Positions 39,675-49,075 of a stretch of 64,000 nt of DNA are shown in pieces. Under the pieces are notes generated by a model that was not told the DNA's origin, did not search any database, and saw only the letters and a program-made list of their open reading frames with translations. The DNA is from Acinetobacter pittii (lineage in GTDB: Bacteria; Pseudomonadota; Gammaproteobacteria; Pseudomonadales; Moraxellaceae). Both the position numbers and the translations under genes were made by a program. Every line of letters begins with the position of its first letter. Within the stretch, counting starts at the first letter, position 1. The DNA lies in NCBI RefSeq assembly GCF_034064985.1, contig NZ_CP139249.1, positions 3,596,001 through 3,660,000 of the forward strand, in the 5' to 3' direction.

Positions 39675-39893
39675 ATGGACATTCCGCATCAGATTTCAAT
39701 GCAACTTGAGCAGCTTAATCAGGGTGAACAATGGACATTTTCAGCACAAGAACTTTATATGAGTCATAACGACTTTAATTCTTTATCTATCTTACTTACA
39801 CGAGAGTCTGAAAAAGGTAAGTTCTCAATTACACGTACCCAACATCATAAAGCTTGGGTGGGTACAGATTCGGTCACGCTAACCAAGCATTAA
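39675..39893 (+). CDS. Small protein of unknown function
   Basis: 72 residues from ATG 39675, which has GAGGGT at four bases; an ATG at 39663 is also in frame but overlaps that site. The protein is soluble: MDIPHQISMQLEQLNQGEQW followed by FSAQELYMSHNDFNSLSILL. It has the look of a short winged-helix or DNA-binding fold with a C-terminal beta-hairpin (FSITRTQHHKAWVG), but I cannot name a family. It has its own promoter region and a terminator, so it is probably a real monocistronic gene. Confidence 0.72.
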   Translation: MDIPHQISMQLEQLNQGEQWTFSAQELYMSHNDFNSLSILLTRESEKGKFSITRTQHHKAWVGTDSVTLTKH

Positions 39894-39903
39894 TTTTAAA
39901 AAT

Positions 39904-39933
39904 AAAAAACCGGACATTTGTTCCGGTTTTTTT
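39904..39933. terminator. Bidirectional terminator before ribE
   Basis: AACCGGA/TCCGGTT hairpin with A6 and T7 flanks. It ends the small unknown gene and, on the other strand, the nrdR-ribD-ribE transcript. Confidence 0.88.
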
Positions 39934-39951
39934 ATTTTGATGATCTGGCTT

Positions 39952-40611
39952 TTATTTTAAAAAACCATTTTCAGCTAAAAAAGCCATACTAATATTTGAC
40001 TCGGTTTTTTGCTCAGCTGCTTTATCACCTAGCAATAAACGCTCGATATAACGCGCCAACACATCAACTTCAAGATTGACCTTACTGCCTACTTGCCACG
40101 TTCCAATATTGGTACGTTCTGCAGTGTGTGGAATCAAATTCAAGCTTAAAATATTTCCACGTAAGTGATTAATCGTTAAGCTGATTCCGTCAACAGTTAC
40201 AGAACCTTTTTCCGCCAAATATTTAGCAAGTTCTGCCGGTGCTGTAACTTCATAATAGATTGAACGAGCGTCTTCACGTACTACAGTAATTTCACCTACG
40301 CCATCAACGTGACCACTTACAATGTGCCCGCCAAAGCGCGTTGTCGGTAACATTGCCTTTTCAACATTGACACGTTGCCCAACTTTCCAGTTACCTAAAG
40401 TCGTTCGATTTAAACTTTCACGGGAAACATCTGCTGCGTACCAGTTATCGCCCCATTCAATCACTGTGAGACAAATACCATTGGTTGCAATCGAGTCGCC
40501 CAAATGTACATCAGACATATCCAGATCAGTCTGAATACGTAGACGTACATCACCACCTACACTTTGCAGGCTTTCAACTTTACCTAAACTTTCAATGATG
40601 CCTGTAAACAT
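39952..40611 (-). CDS. ribE: Riboflavin synthase alpha chain
   Basis: 219 residues. It joins two lumazines to form riboflavin. Two lumazine-binding repeats are visible: MFTGIIESLG...GICLTV and residues 99-195 with GHVDGVGEI...GISLTIN. The start has GGAG upstream. In the riboflavin nomenclature of E. coli this is ribC; ribE is used in many genomes. It follows the DNA methyltransferase gene on the same strand after 42 bases. Confidence 0.95.
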   Translation of the reverse strand: MFTGIIESLGKVESLQSVGGDVRLRIQTDLDMSDVHLGDSIATNGICLTVIEWGDNWYAADVSRESLNRTTLGNWKVGQRVNVEKAMLPTTRFGGHIVSGHVDGVGEITVVREDARSIYYEVTAPAELAKYLAEKGSVTVDGISLTINHLRGNILSLNLIPHTAERTNIGTWQVGSKVNLEVDVLARYIERLLLGDKAAEQKTESNISMAFLAENGFLK

Positions 40612-40653
40612 GGCTCAATCTCCAAATCTTTTACACTGCTTAAATTGCAGCGC

Positions 40654-41946
40654 TTACCAAAGTGCGAGCTGCGTACTGTTACCTGAAGTATCTACACCAC
40701 CTAGCTCGGCGAAGTGGTAAAGCTGGCCTAATAACTGACGTAATGGTGGTCCTGACTTAGCATGAGTATCAGTAATCACAATAAACTCAAGCACGCGTGC
40801 ACGTTCAGACTGTCGTTGTTTACTCACTCGATAGCGCGGAACATCTTGTGTTAACAAGGTTACTTTGCCCCGTTCCAGATTGGCCATAAGCAAATCTTTC
40901 GGTTCGATATTACCATCAGTTGAATAACTGGTCAGAATATAGCGCGCATTGATCGTTGAGAGTAATTTCTCATATGCATCTTTTGCATGTTTAGAAGAGT
41001 TATATGGACTTGGACGCTCTTTACGCCATGCTCTATCAATACCACTCTTATAACCTTTAGTATCTGGTGATGGTAAATCAACCTGATCCCATAAAGTTAA
41101 TGCATTTAAAACGTGGTAATTACTACTATATGCATGCTGGTTATATGGTGGATCAAGATAGGCAACATCAACTTCAAAACCACTCATTTGATTTGCTAGA
41201 TGTTGTGAATCTACACACCACATTTCAGCAGCCGGACGTTTGCGATCACCAATCTCACAAAAACGGCTCGGTGTTAACCAAAGTAATGACTCAATTCGTT
41301 CTAGCGCAGTTTGAGTACGTCCGCCCCACCCTTGGTGGAAACTTTTAAATACGCCACTGGTGTTACTGACAAAACTAGCTGAATAGAGCAATGGCGCAAG
41401 CAAAGCACTCATCTCTACATCATTAATTGCACCTTGTGCCTGCCATGTGGCAATCTGCTGACGAATTGCATCAATACGCATACCGTTACGGCGTTTAAAG
41501 AATAAACGGTCACGGGTTGGATCATATACATCATCGTTACGTGGACAAAGGTTATGCGTTACCCAACCTTTAACTTCAGGTAAACGATTTAAATAGTCGA
41601 TTGCCTTTTGATAGCCACCCAGTTCTTTAAAAGCAGGCGCATCTACACAGGCTAAAATCGCATGATTTAAAGCATGACTATAAGGTTCCCAGTCATTCGC
41701 AATCACACGGTAACCATTTTGACGTGCCAAACGAGATACGACGCCACTGCCGGCAAAGAAATCGGCAAAAATCGGTGGATTCTTTTTCTTGCTATTTAGT
41801 GTCCCTGTAATTTCAAGGGCTTCTAAAATTAGATGGAGCAATCGGCGCTTGTTACCCAAGTACGGCACAAGCTGATGGAAAAGATATTCGTCTGTCGTAC
41901 GGGCTGCATGACGACGTTTGTGATAAACCGAAGGCTCTGAATTCAT
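40654..41946 (-). CDS. aamA: D12-class DNA adenine N6-methyltransferase (AamA-like)
   Basis: 430 residues. The motifs have the order of the alpha (D12) class: LVPYLGNKRRLL near residue 27, the SAM-binding motif FADFFAGSGVVS near 60, and the catalytic DPPY in AYLDPPYNQHAYSSNYH near 265. The Acinetobacter enzyme AamA, reported to methylate adenine in GAATTC, is from memory the gene at this place; I cannot confirm specificity from sequence. There is no partner restriction gene. Its start overlaps the ribD stop by 4 bases (ATGA), so it is co-translated within the riboflavin operon. Confidence 0.82.
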   Translation of the reverse strand: MNSEPSVYHKRRHAARTTDEYLFHQLVPYLGNKRRLLHLILEALEITGTLNSKKKNPPIFADFFAGSGVVSRLARQNGYRVIANDWEPYSHALNHAILACVDAPAFKELGGYQKAIDYLNRLPEVKGWVTHNLCPRNDDVYDPTRDRLFFKRRNGMRIDAIRQQIATWQAQGAINDVEMSALLAPLLYSASFVSNTSGVFKSFHQGWGGRTQTALERIESLLWLTPSRFCEIGDRKRPAAEMWCVDSQHLANQMSGFEVDVAYLDPPYNQHAYSSNYHVLNALTLWDQVDLPSPDTKGYKSGIDRAWRKERPSPYNSSKHAKDAYEKLLSTINARYILTSYSTDGNIEPKDLLMANLERGKVTLLTQDVPRYRVSKQRQSERARVLEFIVITDTHAKSGPPLRQLLGQLYHFAELGGVDTSGNSTQLALW

Positions 41947-43028
41947 ACTTTCTCTTGCGTAGGGATTAACCTTAAGCGTATATCTTGATCAATTTGTGTC
42001 ACATCAAGAAGTGTAAAACGAAGTTGCTCTGCCATATATTCAAATTCTGCATTGAACATGGCCCTTGCACTTTTCCCTAATAATGTCGGGGCAATATAAC
42101 TGATTAATTCATCCACTAAACCTTCTTGCAAAAAAGCAGTAGACAATGTTGCGCCAGCTTCAACCAGCACATCATAAATTTGATGTTGCTTAGATAGGGT
42201 CTGTAACAGCATTTTTAAAGGCTGAATTTCTAATTGTATCACGCCTAAATCAGCAAGTTCTTGACGATACGGCCCCATCACCATCACAGTTTCAGGATTC
42301 TCTAAGATATTAGCGTTAAGTGGCAAACGTCCTTGGCGATCTAAAACAACACGTTTTGGCTGAGCAACCATCTCGATATCAAAATTATTGAGTAAACGCA
42401 CGTTAAGCTGACAATTATCTGCAATCACAGTTTCAATACCTGTAATCACTGCTCCAGAAATGGCACGCCAATGTTGTACATCTTGGCGCGCAGCCGAACC
42501 AGTAATCCACTTCGACTCACCTGATGCCATTGCAGTACGCCCATCTAAACTTGAGGCTACCTTTAAACGTACATAAGGCATGCCTGTAGACATTGCCTTT
42601 AAAAAACCTTGATTAAGTTTTGATGCTAAATCTTCACAAATGCCAACTTCTACTTCAATTCCGGCATTTTTCAAAATCTGAACACCCTTACCCGCCACCA
42701 ATGGATTTGGATCAGGACAAGCAACCACTACTTTTTTAACTTGAGCTTTCACCAATGCTTCGGCACAAGGAGGGGTTCTACCATAATGCGCACATGGTTC
42801 AAGCGTAACGTAAGCCGTTGCACCTTGTGCATGTTCACCCGCTTCGCGTAAGGCAAAAACCTCTGCATGTGGCTGACCCGCTTTAGGATGAAAGCCTTCA
42901 CCAATTAAATGATCATCTTTGACAATCACACAACCAACATTTGGATTAGGCTTGGTCGAATATAGTCCTCGTTTGGCAAGTTCAATGGCTTGCTGCATCC
43001 AATACTGATCTTGTTTCAACTCAGACAT
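41943..43028 (-). CDS. ribD: Bifunctional riboflavin deaminase/reductase RibD
   Basis: 361 residues. The N-terminal deaminase domain has the zinc motif HAEVFAL...PCAHYGRTPPC (near residues 50-85), and the C-terminal reductase domain begins at about 147 (VRLKVASSLDGRTAM). It carries out the second and third steps of riboflavin synthesis. It sits between nrdR and the DNA methyltransferase gene, with a 4-base overlap to the latter. Confidence 0.96.
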   Translation of the reverse strand: MSELKQDQYWMQQAIELAKRGLYSTKPNPNVGCVIVKDDHLIGEGFHPKAGQPHAEVFALREAGEHAQGATAYVTLEPCAHYGRTPPCAEALVKAQVKKVVVACPDPNPLVAGKGVQILKNAGIEVEVGICEDLASKLNQGFLKAMSTGMPYVRLKVASSLDGRTAMASGESKWITGSAARQDVQHWRAISGAVITGIETVIADNCQLNVRLLNNFDIEMVAQPKRVVLDRQGRLPLNANILENPETVMVMGPYRQELADLGVIQLEIQPLKMLLQTLSKQHQIYDVLVEAGATLSTAFLQEGLVDELISYIAPTLLGKSARAMFNAEFEYMAEQLRFTLLDVTQIDQDIRLRLIPTQEKV

Positions 43029-43043
43029 AAAAATCTCAAATGA

Positions 43044-43502
43044 TTAGTGTTCACGTTGCTGCATTTGCTCTATTTGACGGCGAAATGCTTCAACATCCTG
43101 AAAATCTTGATAGACAGAAGCAAATCGGACATAAGCAACATGATCAAGTGCAAATAAAGATTGCATGACGATTTCGCCAATTGTTCTAGATTTCACATCA
43201 CGCTCACCTAAACGGCGAATCTGCAACTGAATATCACTTAAAACTGTTTCGATCTGCTCTTGTGTGACCGGACGTTTTTGCAAAGCATGCATTAACGAAC
43301 GACGCAATTTGGCCTCATCGAAAGGTTCATTTTTTCCATTCGATTTGATCACACGGGGCATTACCACTTCATAGCTTTCAAAAGTGGTAAAACGTTCACC
43401 GCAACTTACACACTCACGACGTCGACGAATCTGACAGCCTTCGGCGGCTAAACGTGAATCGATGACTTTACTATCTGCGGCGTTGCAAAATGGACAATGC
43501 AT
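43044..43502 (-). CDS. nrdR: Transcriptional repressor NrdR
   Basis: 152 residues. N-terminal zinc ribbon with four Cys (MHCPFC and CVSCGERF), then an ATP-cone domain from about residue 49 ([20 protein letters not shown]). NrdR represses ribonucleotide reductase genes in response to dATP/ATP. nrdR next to ribD is a widespread arrangement; the gap is 15 bases. Confidence 0.96.
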
Positions 43503-43577
43503 AGCGGATTTATAGGGTCGATTACTTTGACCTAGTGTAGCAAAATTTCTACACTTACAGAACCAGCATTCTATAAG

Positions 43578-43641
43578 ACAAAAAAACAGTCCTGAGCAAG
43601 ATCAAAGCATCGCTTTGATCACAGCGCAAGACTGTTCTTTT
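43578..43641 (-). terminator. Nested palindromic terminator of glnK-amtB
   Basis: Inner stem GATCAAAGC/GCTTTGATC around ATC (43600-43620) and an outer stem AACAGTC/GACTGTT (43585-43636), followed on the minus strand by a T run. Read on that strand the inner stem is flanked by CTTGCGCTG and TCTTGCTCAG, close to the CTTGCGCAG that flanks the hairpins in gluQ, so it may belong to the same repeat family. Confidence 0.75.
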
Positions 43642-43666
43642 AAAACAGCAGATATATTAATGATGA

Positions 43667-45061
43667 TTATTCGATACGTTCGCCATGTTGGCTTAAATCC
43701 AGACCCATGCGTTCATCATCAGCATTAACACGAATACCAATCACAAGATCAATCACTTTAAGAATAATGAAAGTCGCGATACCACTGTAAACCATGGTTG
43801 CCAATACGCCTTCAACTTGTACCCATAATTGGCCAGTGAATGTTGGAGCTAATGCAACGTTCGCTGCTTTAATAATTTCGTCACTGTAGAATACGCCAGT
43901 TAAAATCGCACCGACAATACCACCTACCGCATGCAAACCAAATGCATCCAAAGCATCATCGGCTTTAAGTAAGCGTTTAAGAGCTGTAATACCCCAGAAG
44001 CACACTACGCCACCAATAAGGCCCATGACTAAAGCACCGCCCACCCCAACAAAACCTGCTGCTGGTGTAATCACAACTAAACCAGCTACCGCACCAGAAG
44101 CACCACCTAATACAGATGCTTTACCACGGATCATACGTTCAACAACTAACCAAGAGAATGCAGCAGCAGCGGCAGCAACTTGAGTCACTAAAATTGCCAT
44201 ACTTGCACGAGCACCAGCGCCTAGAGCACTACCACCGTTAAAGCCGAACCAACCCACCCAAAGTAAGCTTGCACCCACTACAGTTAAAGTCAGGTTATGC
44301 GGAGCCATAGATTCACGGCCAAGGCCAATACGTTTTCCAAGCATGTAAGCAGCAACTAGACCTGCAACACCTGAGTTGATATGTACAACTGTACCACCAG
44401 CAAAATCTAATGCGCCTGCTTTAAATAACCAGCCATCTGCAGCCCACACCCAGTGGGTAATTGGTGCGTAAACAACGAGCACCCAAACTGCAATAAACAC
44501 CATGAAAGCTGAATACTTCATGCGGTCTGCAATAGAACCGCTAAGGATCGCAACTGTAATAATGGCAAAAGTCATTTGGAAAATAACAAAGAGGCTTTCA
44601 GGAATTGTTCCACTCAATGCATCAAATGCCACTCCGTTGAGCATTGCTTTAGACAAATCACCAAAAAATGCACCTGTGCCAGAGAACGCGATTGAATACC
44701 CAGCAATCACCCACAGCAAACTTACTAAGATTGCAGCTGAAAGGCTGAACATCATTGTACTTAGGACATTTTTTTTACGTACCATACCGCCGTAGAATAA
44801 TGCTAATCCCGGAATGGTCATTAATAAAACTAATGCTGTTGAAACTAGAATCCAAGAGGTGTCACCCGTATCAAGAGTGGGTGTCGGTGCTGGAGCTGCC
44901 GGAGTTTCAGCAACTGGTGCTTCTGCCACGGTTGCGGTAGCTTGTGATGTTGATGCAGCCGCAACTTCCGATGTTGGCGTTGTTACAGCTTCTTCTGCCC
45001 AAGAGGCAGTACCACCCAAAAGAGCGCCTGATAGACTGAGCGCCATAAGTATTTTTTTCAT
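43667..45061 (-). CDS. amtB: Ammonium transporter AmtB
   Basis: 464 residues. A signal peptide (KKILMALSLSGALLGGTASWA) is followed by an unusually long Thr/Ala/Pro-rich periplasmic linker of about 45 residues, then eleven membrane segments. Ammonium-channel landmarks include LALFYGGMVRKKN, DFAGGTVVHINSG with a pore His, and FGLHAVGGIVGA with the second pore His. It imports NH3/NH4+ and is blocked by GlnK, whose gene precedes it. Confidence 0.95.
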   Translation of the reverse strand: MKKILMALSLSGALLGGTASWAEEAVTTPTSEVAAASTSQATATVAEAPVAETPAAPAPTPTLDTGDTSWILVSTALVLLMTIPGLALFYGGMVRKKNVLSTMMFSLSAAILVSLLWVIAGYSIAFSGTGAFFGDLSKAMLNGVAFDALSGTIPESLFVIFQMTFAIITVAILSGSIADRMKYSAFMVFIAVWVLVVYAPITHWVWAADGWLFKAGALDFAGGTVVHINSGVAGLVAAYMLGKRIGLGRESMAPHNLTLTVVGASLLWVGWFGFNGGSALGAGARASMAILVTQVAAAAAAFSWLVVERMIRGKASVLGGASGAVAGLVVITPAAGFVGVGGALVMGLIGGVVCFWGITALKRLLKADDALDAFGLHAVGGIVGAILTGVFYSDEIIKAANVALAPTFTGQLWVQVEGVLATMVYSGIATFIILKVIDLVIGIRVNADDERMGLDLSQHGERIE

Positions 45062-45118
45062 TCGTGTCCCCCAACCTCATTTGCGAGTTATTTTCTACTC
45101 AGCAAGCTTTGTGCCAAT

Positions 45119-45493
<375 letters not shown>

Positions 45494-45498
45494 TTATG

Positions 45499-45515
45499 TT
45501 CAATTTTCATGCCAA
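45499..45515 (-). promoter_or_regulatory. Probable sigma54 promoter of glnK-amtB
   Basis: On the minus strand TTGGCATGAAAATTGAA fits the consensus TGGCACG-N4-TTGCW with the exact spacing: GG at -24 and G at -12 are present, with A in place of C at -12. The gene is about 40 bases downstream. NtrC control is expected for this operon in related bacteria. Confidence 0.65.
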
Positions 45516-45735
45516 TATTTCAAAGGTTGAGGGAAATGAATCTATTGCATGAACTTTCTTTATAACCTATTTAGTGATCAAGATGTAGATGAGCTATTAA
45601 AAATAAAATGAATTTTCAGTATTGTTGAGTGCTGTTTTAATATTCTATTTGCACTAAAAGAATTGAAACCTATATACCGACTTCAAGCAGTGATAAACTG
45701 TAAACTATAAGGTAATACAACGCTTTGGATATTTT

Positions 45736-45963
45736 ATGTTAGAAACATTACTACAGGCCATTTTGGAACAAATTGATGAGCCTAAAAAAGATTTGGAAAA
45801 AAATTTACGTGCATTATTAAATGAAGCGGTCGAAAAGTTAGACCTTGTTTCCAAACAAGAGATTGACCGTCAAAAGACTGCACTTCAATCGGCTAATCAA
45901 CGTTTAGAAGAGCTACAAAAACAAGTCAGTTTGTTAGAAGAAACTTTAAAGAATAAAAAATAA
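45736..45963 (+). CDS. ubiK: Ubiquinone-biosynthesis accessory factor UbiK
   Basis: 75 residues, entirely helical with a long C-terminal coiled coil (about residues 35-75) rich in Gln, Leu and Lys. The N-terminal LETLLQAILEQID and KNLRALLNEAVEKLDLV match the UbiK/YqiC family, which forms a complex with UbiJ in the soluble ubiquinone pathway. It precedes comM, as in Pseudomonas, and diverges from glnK. Confidence 0.88.
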   Translation: MLETLLQAILEQIDEPKKDLEKNLRALLNEAVEKLDLVSKQEIDRQKTALQSANQRLEELQKQVSLLEETLKNKK

Positions 45964-46028
45964 GCACCAACGTAGCGCACTTATACTTTACAACGATTAA
46001 AAATGAAGCACCATAATGGAACAATAAG

Positions 46029-47516
46029 ATGTCTTTTTCTAAAATTTATACACGGGGACTTTTGGGTTTACATGCACCTCTAATTGAAGTTGAGGTACAT
46101 GTGAGTCAAGGCTTACCTTCTCTTACCATTGTCGGGCTAGCAGAGGCGGCAGTAAGAGAAAGTAAAGACCGCGTTCGCTCAGCCATTATTAATAGTGGAT
46201 TCCACTTTCCGACTAAACGGCTAACCATTAATCTTGCGCCAGCAGATTTGCCCAAAGATGGTTCACGTCTAGATTTACCAATTGCCGTAGGCATTTTAAT
46301 TGCGTCTGGTCAGCTCCCAGAAAACTGTGCCGAAGATTTTGAATTAATTGGTGAATTAGCGCTGGATGGTCATGTAAGACCAGTATCAGGCACGTTAACT
46401 TTAGCCATGGCATGCCAACAGGCCAAGCATAAAATGCTTTTACCCCTCGATAATAGTCAGGATATTAACCATTTACCGAATCTTGAATGTTATCCAGTGA
46501 GCCACTTAAAAGAAGTTTGTGAACATTTTCTGGGCACAAAATCTCTATCTTCGGTTGAACCTGCAACTGCCTCAAACCAAATGCCTTATAAATTTGATCT
46601 GGCAGATGTAAAAGGTCAGTTACGCCCACGTCGTGCACTAGAAATAGCCGCCGCAGGAGGACACTCGCTGCTCTTTAAAGGACCACCAGGCACAGGTAAG
46701 ACTTTACTCGCTTCAAGGCTCCCTTCGATTTTGCCACCTCTTTCTAATCAAGAAACACTTGAAGTTGCGAGTATTTATTCGATTTCAAATACACCGCATA
46801 CGTTTGGCCAACGGCCATTTCGAGCGCCCCATCATACAGCATCAGCGATTGCACTGGTTGGGGGCGGATCTCATCCTAAACCAGGTGAAATTACCTTATC
46901 TCACTTAGGAGTTTTGTTTTTAGATGAACTTCCTGAGTTTGACAGAAAAGTGCTAGAAGTCTTACGCCAGCCACTTGAGTCAAAAGAAATCATTATTTCA
47001 CGAGCAGCTCGGCAAATTACCTACCCTGCAAACTTTCAGCTCATTGCAGCGATGAACCCTTGCCCATGTGGTTATGCATTTAATCAAGATAGTCGTTGTC
47101 AATGTTCGCCTGAGAGTATTAAACGTTATCAAAACCGTATATCGGGACCGTTACTCGACCGTATCGATTTACATATTGATGTACCGCCATTAAAAGCTCA
47201 AGAACTGCAAGATCCAACCCCTGCTGAAGACTCCAGTAGTGTTCGCCAACGTGTGATTTATGCTTATGAACAACAAATGCAAAGACAGGATTGTTTGAAT
47301 CAGGCGCTCTCACCAAAACAACTTGAGCAATACGCGACTCTCGATAGTACTTCACAGCGAATGATTGAAATGGCTCAGCAACGTTTAAATCTATCAGCTC
47401 GTGCTTATCATCGTGTTTTACGAGTAGCGCGGACCATTGCAGATTTAGCTCAAAGTGAGGTCATTCAAAGTCCGCACCTTACAGAAGCACTCTCTTATCG
47501 AGGCAATCATTCTTAA
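46029..47516 (+). CDS. comM: YifB-family AAA ATPase ComM, intact
   Basis: 495 residues, full length and uninterrupted. N-terminal Mg-chelatase-like domain, then AAA domain with Walker A GPPGTGKTLL near residue 220 and Walker B VLFLDELPEF, and a Cys-rich zinc segment NPCPCGYAFNQDSRCQC near 340. ComM is a hexameric helicase that promotes branch migration in natural transformation. In many A. baumannii strains this gene is split by an AbaR-type resistance island; here the reading frame is open throughout. Confidence 0.95.
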   Translation: MSFSKIYTRGLLGLHAPLIEVEVHVSQGLPSLTIVGLAEAAVRESKDRVRSAIINSGFHFPTKRLTINLAPADLPKDGSRLDLPIAVGILIASGQLPENCAEDFELIGELALDGHVRPVSGTLTLAMACQQAKHKMLLPLDNSQDINHLPNLECYPVSHLKEVCEHFLGTKSLSSVEPATASNQMPYKFDLADVKGQLRPRRALEIAAAGGHSLLFKGPPGTGKTLLASRLPSILPPLSNQETLEVASIYSISNTPHTFGQRPFRAPHHTASAIALVGGGSHPKPGEITLSHLGVLFLDELPEFDRKVLEVLRQPLESKEIIISRAARQITYPANFQLIAAMNPCPCGYAFNQDSRCQCSPESIKRYQNRISGPLLDRIDLHIDVPPLKAQELQDPTPAEDSSSVRQRVIYAYEQQMQRQDCLNQALSPKQLEQYATLDSTSQRMIEMAQQRLNLSARAYHRVLRVARTIADLAQSEVIQSPHLTEALSYRGNHS

Positions 47517-47530
47517 AATGGAACAGCGGA

Positions 47531-48964
47531 TTATAAGTCCGCTGTTCTTTTATTAAGAGCGTCATTTAAGGCCTCGATTAAAGAAGTAATTTCCTGCTCT
47601 GATAAAGCTGCAAAACCAAAGCGGATACAACGATTAGAAGACTCTTCCTGTTTAAACTTATGCTCTGTATCAATATTGAGTTCTTTTAATTTTATAAGCT
47701 GTTCCTGAGTAAATGGTTTCTGGAATTTTACCCACAAGGCCATTCCACCCGCAGGCGGTTGTATCTGAATACTCTCTGCAAAAACTCTTTGAAACTCAGC
47801 TAAGGCATGGTCACGGCGTAACTGATAAATCTTTTTCATTTTGCGGATGTGTCTTTTAATTTCACCCCGTTGCATTAAATCTGCTAAAGCAAGTTCAGTA
47901 ATGTTATTACCTTGTCGATCAATCAATAAAATATCTTCAGTAATGGATTGAATGATTGTTGGGGACGCTACCATATAACCCAAGCGTATACCGGGTGCAA
48001 AAACTTTAGACAATGAACCAACATGAATGACTAATTCAGAATGAGGCAAACTTGCCAAGGGTGGCATAGGTCGACTGTCATAGTGGAATTCATGATCATA
48101 GTCATCTTCAATAATATAAAAGCCCCATTTTTTTGAAAGCTCCAAGAGTTGAAGACGACGGCTCATTGGCATCGTTACAGTTGTAGGATATTGGTGATGC
48201 GGAGTTGTATAAATGGCAGCAACTGAGTGCTCTTTTAAAATCCGTTCTAAATCTTCAATGACAATACCTTGTTCATCTAATTTGACAGAAATAACTTGAA
48301 AACCATTTGACTGAAATGCTTTAAAAGCAGATGGATAATATAATTCCTCAACAATGATAACGCCCTGCCGATTAGGTAATGCTCGAGAGGCAAGAAAAAT
48401 TCCCATCTGGCTACCACGTACAATACAAATTTCATCTTCGGCAACATTCATAAAACGTTCCATCGACAACATTTGTTGTAAAGCCTGTCTTAGCTCAACC
48501 ATACCTCGTGGGTCACCATATCCCATGTACTGGTTTTGCGTAATTTTAATCAGTGCGTGACGATAGGCCCGTGAAAATAGTTCATAGGGAATAAGCCTCG
48601 GATCTGGCACACCATCGTTATGTGGATATTGAATCACTTCTTGGATGATTGGTTTATTATTAACTTTTCGCTTAGATACTGGCTCTATTTGAAGCTGTTT
48701 TTCCGGCAAAACATCCGCCACAAATGTGCCTTTTCGGGGACGGGTCACAAGCCAACCTTGCGCCTCTAACTCTTCATATACTGCTTGTACAGTTTTTCGA
48801 TTAATTCCTAGTTCTTTTGACAAGCTACGAGACCCCGGCAGCATCGTCCCCTGCACTAAACGGCCACATAAAATTTCCTGACTAATCAAGTTAGTCAGTT
48901 TTAGAAAAACCGTTTTTTCTTCTCTTTCATCGATACGAAAATTTACTTGCCAAGGTCTTAGCAT
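47531..48964 (-). CDS. MocR-family regulator (GntR helix-turn-helix + aminotransferase-like domain)
   Basis: 477 residues. A winged helix-turn-helix (about residues 20-85: SRSLSKELGINRKTVQAVYEEL) is fused to a fold-type I aminotransferase domain with the PLP lysine in HVGSLSKVFAPGIRLGY near residue 320. Such proteins sense PLP or an amino acid and regulate a divergent gene set. Here they are divergent from the aldolase and DapA-like genes, with an inverted repeat in the gap. The effector is not known. Confidence 0.9.
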   Translation of the reverse strand: MLRPWQVNFRIDEREEKTVFLKLTNLISQEILCGRLVQGTMLPGSRSLSKELGINRKTVQAVYEELEAQGWLVTRPRKGTFVADVLPEKQLQIEPVSKRKVNNKPIIQEVIQYPHNDGVPDPRLIPYELFSRAYRHALIKITQNQYMGYGDPRGMVELRQALQQMLSMERFMNVAEDEICIVRGSQMGIFLASRALPNRQGVIIVEELYYPSAFKAFQSNGFQVISVKLDEQGIVIEDLERILKEHSVAAIYTTPHHQYPTTVTMPMSRRLQLLELSKKWGFYIIEDDYDHEFHYDSRPMPPLASLPHSELVIHVGSLSKVFAPGIRLGYMVASPTIIQSITEDILLIDRQGNNITELALADLMQRGEIKRHIRKMKKIYQLRRDHALAEFQRVFAESIQIQPPAGGMALWVKFQKPFTQEQLIKLKELNIDTEHKFKQEESSNRCIRFGFAALSEQEITSLIEALNDALNKRTADL

Positions 48965-48972
48965 ATTCGCCC

Positions 48973-49022
48973 CATCTGGACCATATAACTTATAAAAACT
49001 GGATGTATTGATTCATCCAGTT
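48973..49022. promoter_or_regulatory. Probable MocR operator region
   Basis: AACTGGATG (48997-49005) and CATCCAGTT (49014-49022) are a perfect 9-base inverted repeat 8 bases apart. A further CATCTGGACC lies at 48973-48982 and AACTGGACTGG near 49058. MocR proteins often use such repeated half-sites to control the divergent promoters. Confidence 0.6.
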
Positions 49023-49075
49023 GTTTTCTATTCTGCCTTCACCTACTTAATTTGGTCAACTGGACTGGAGAAGAG

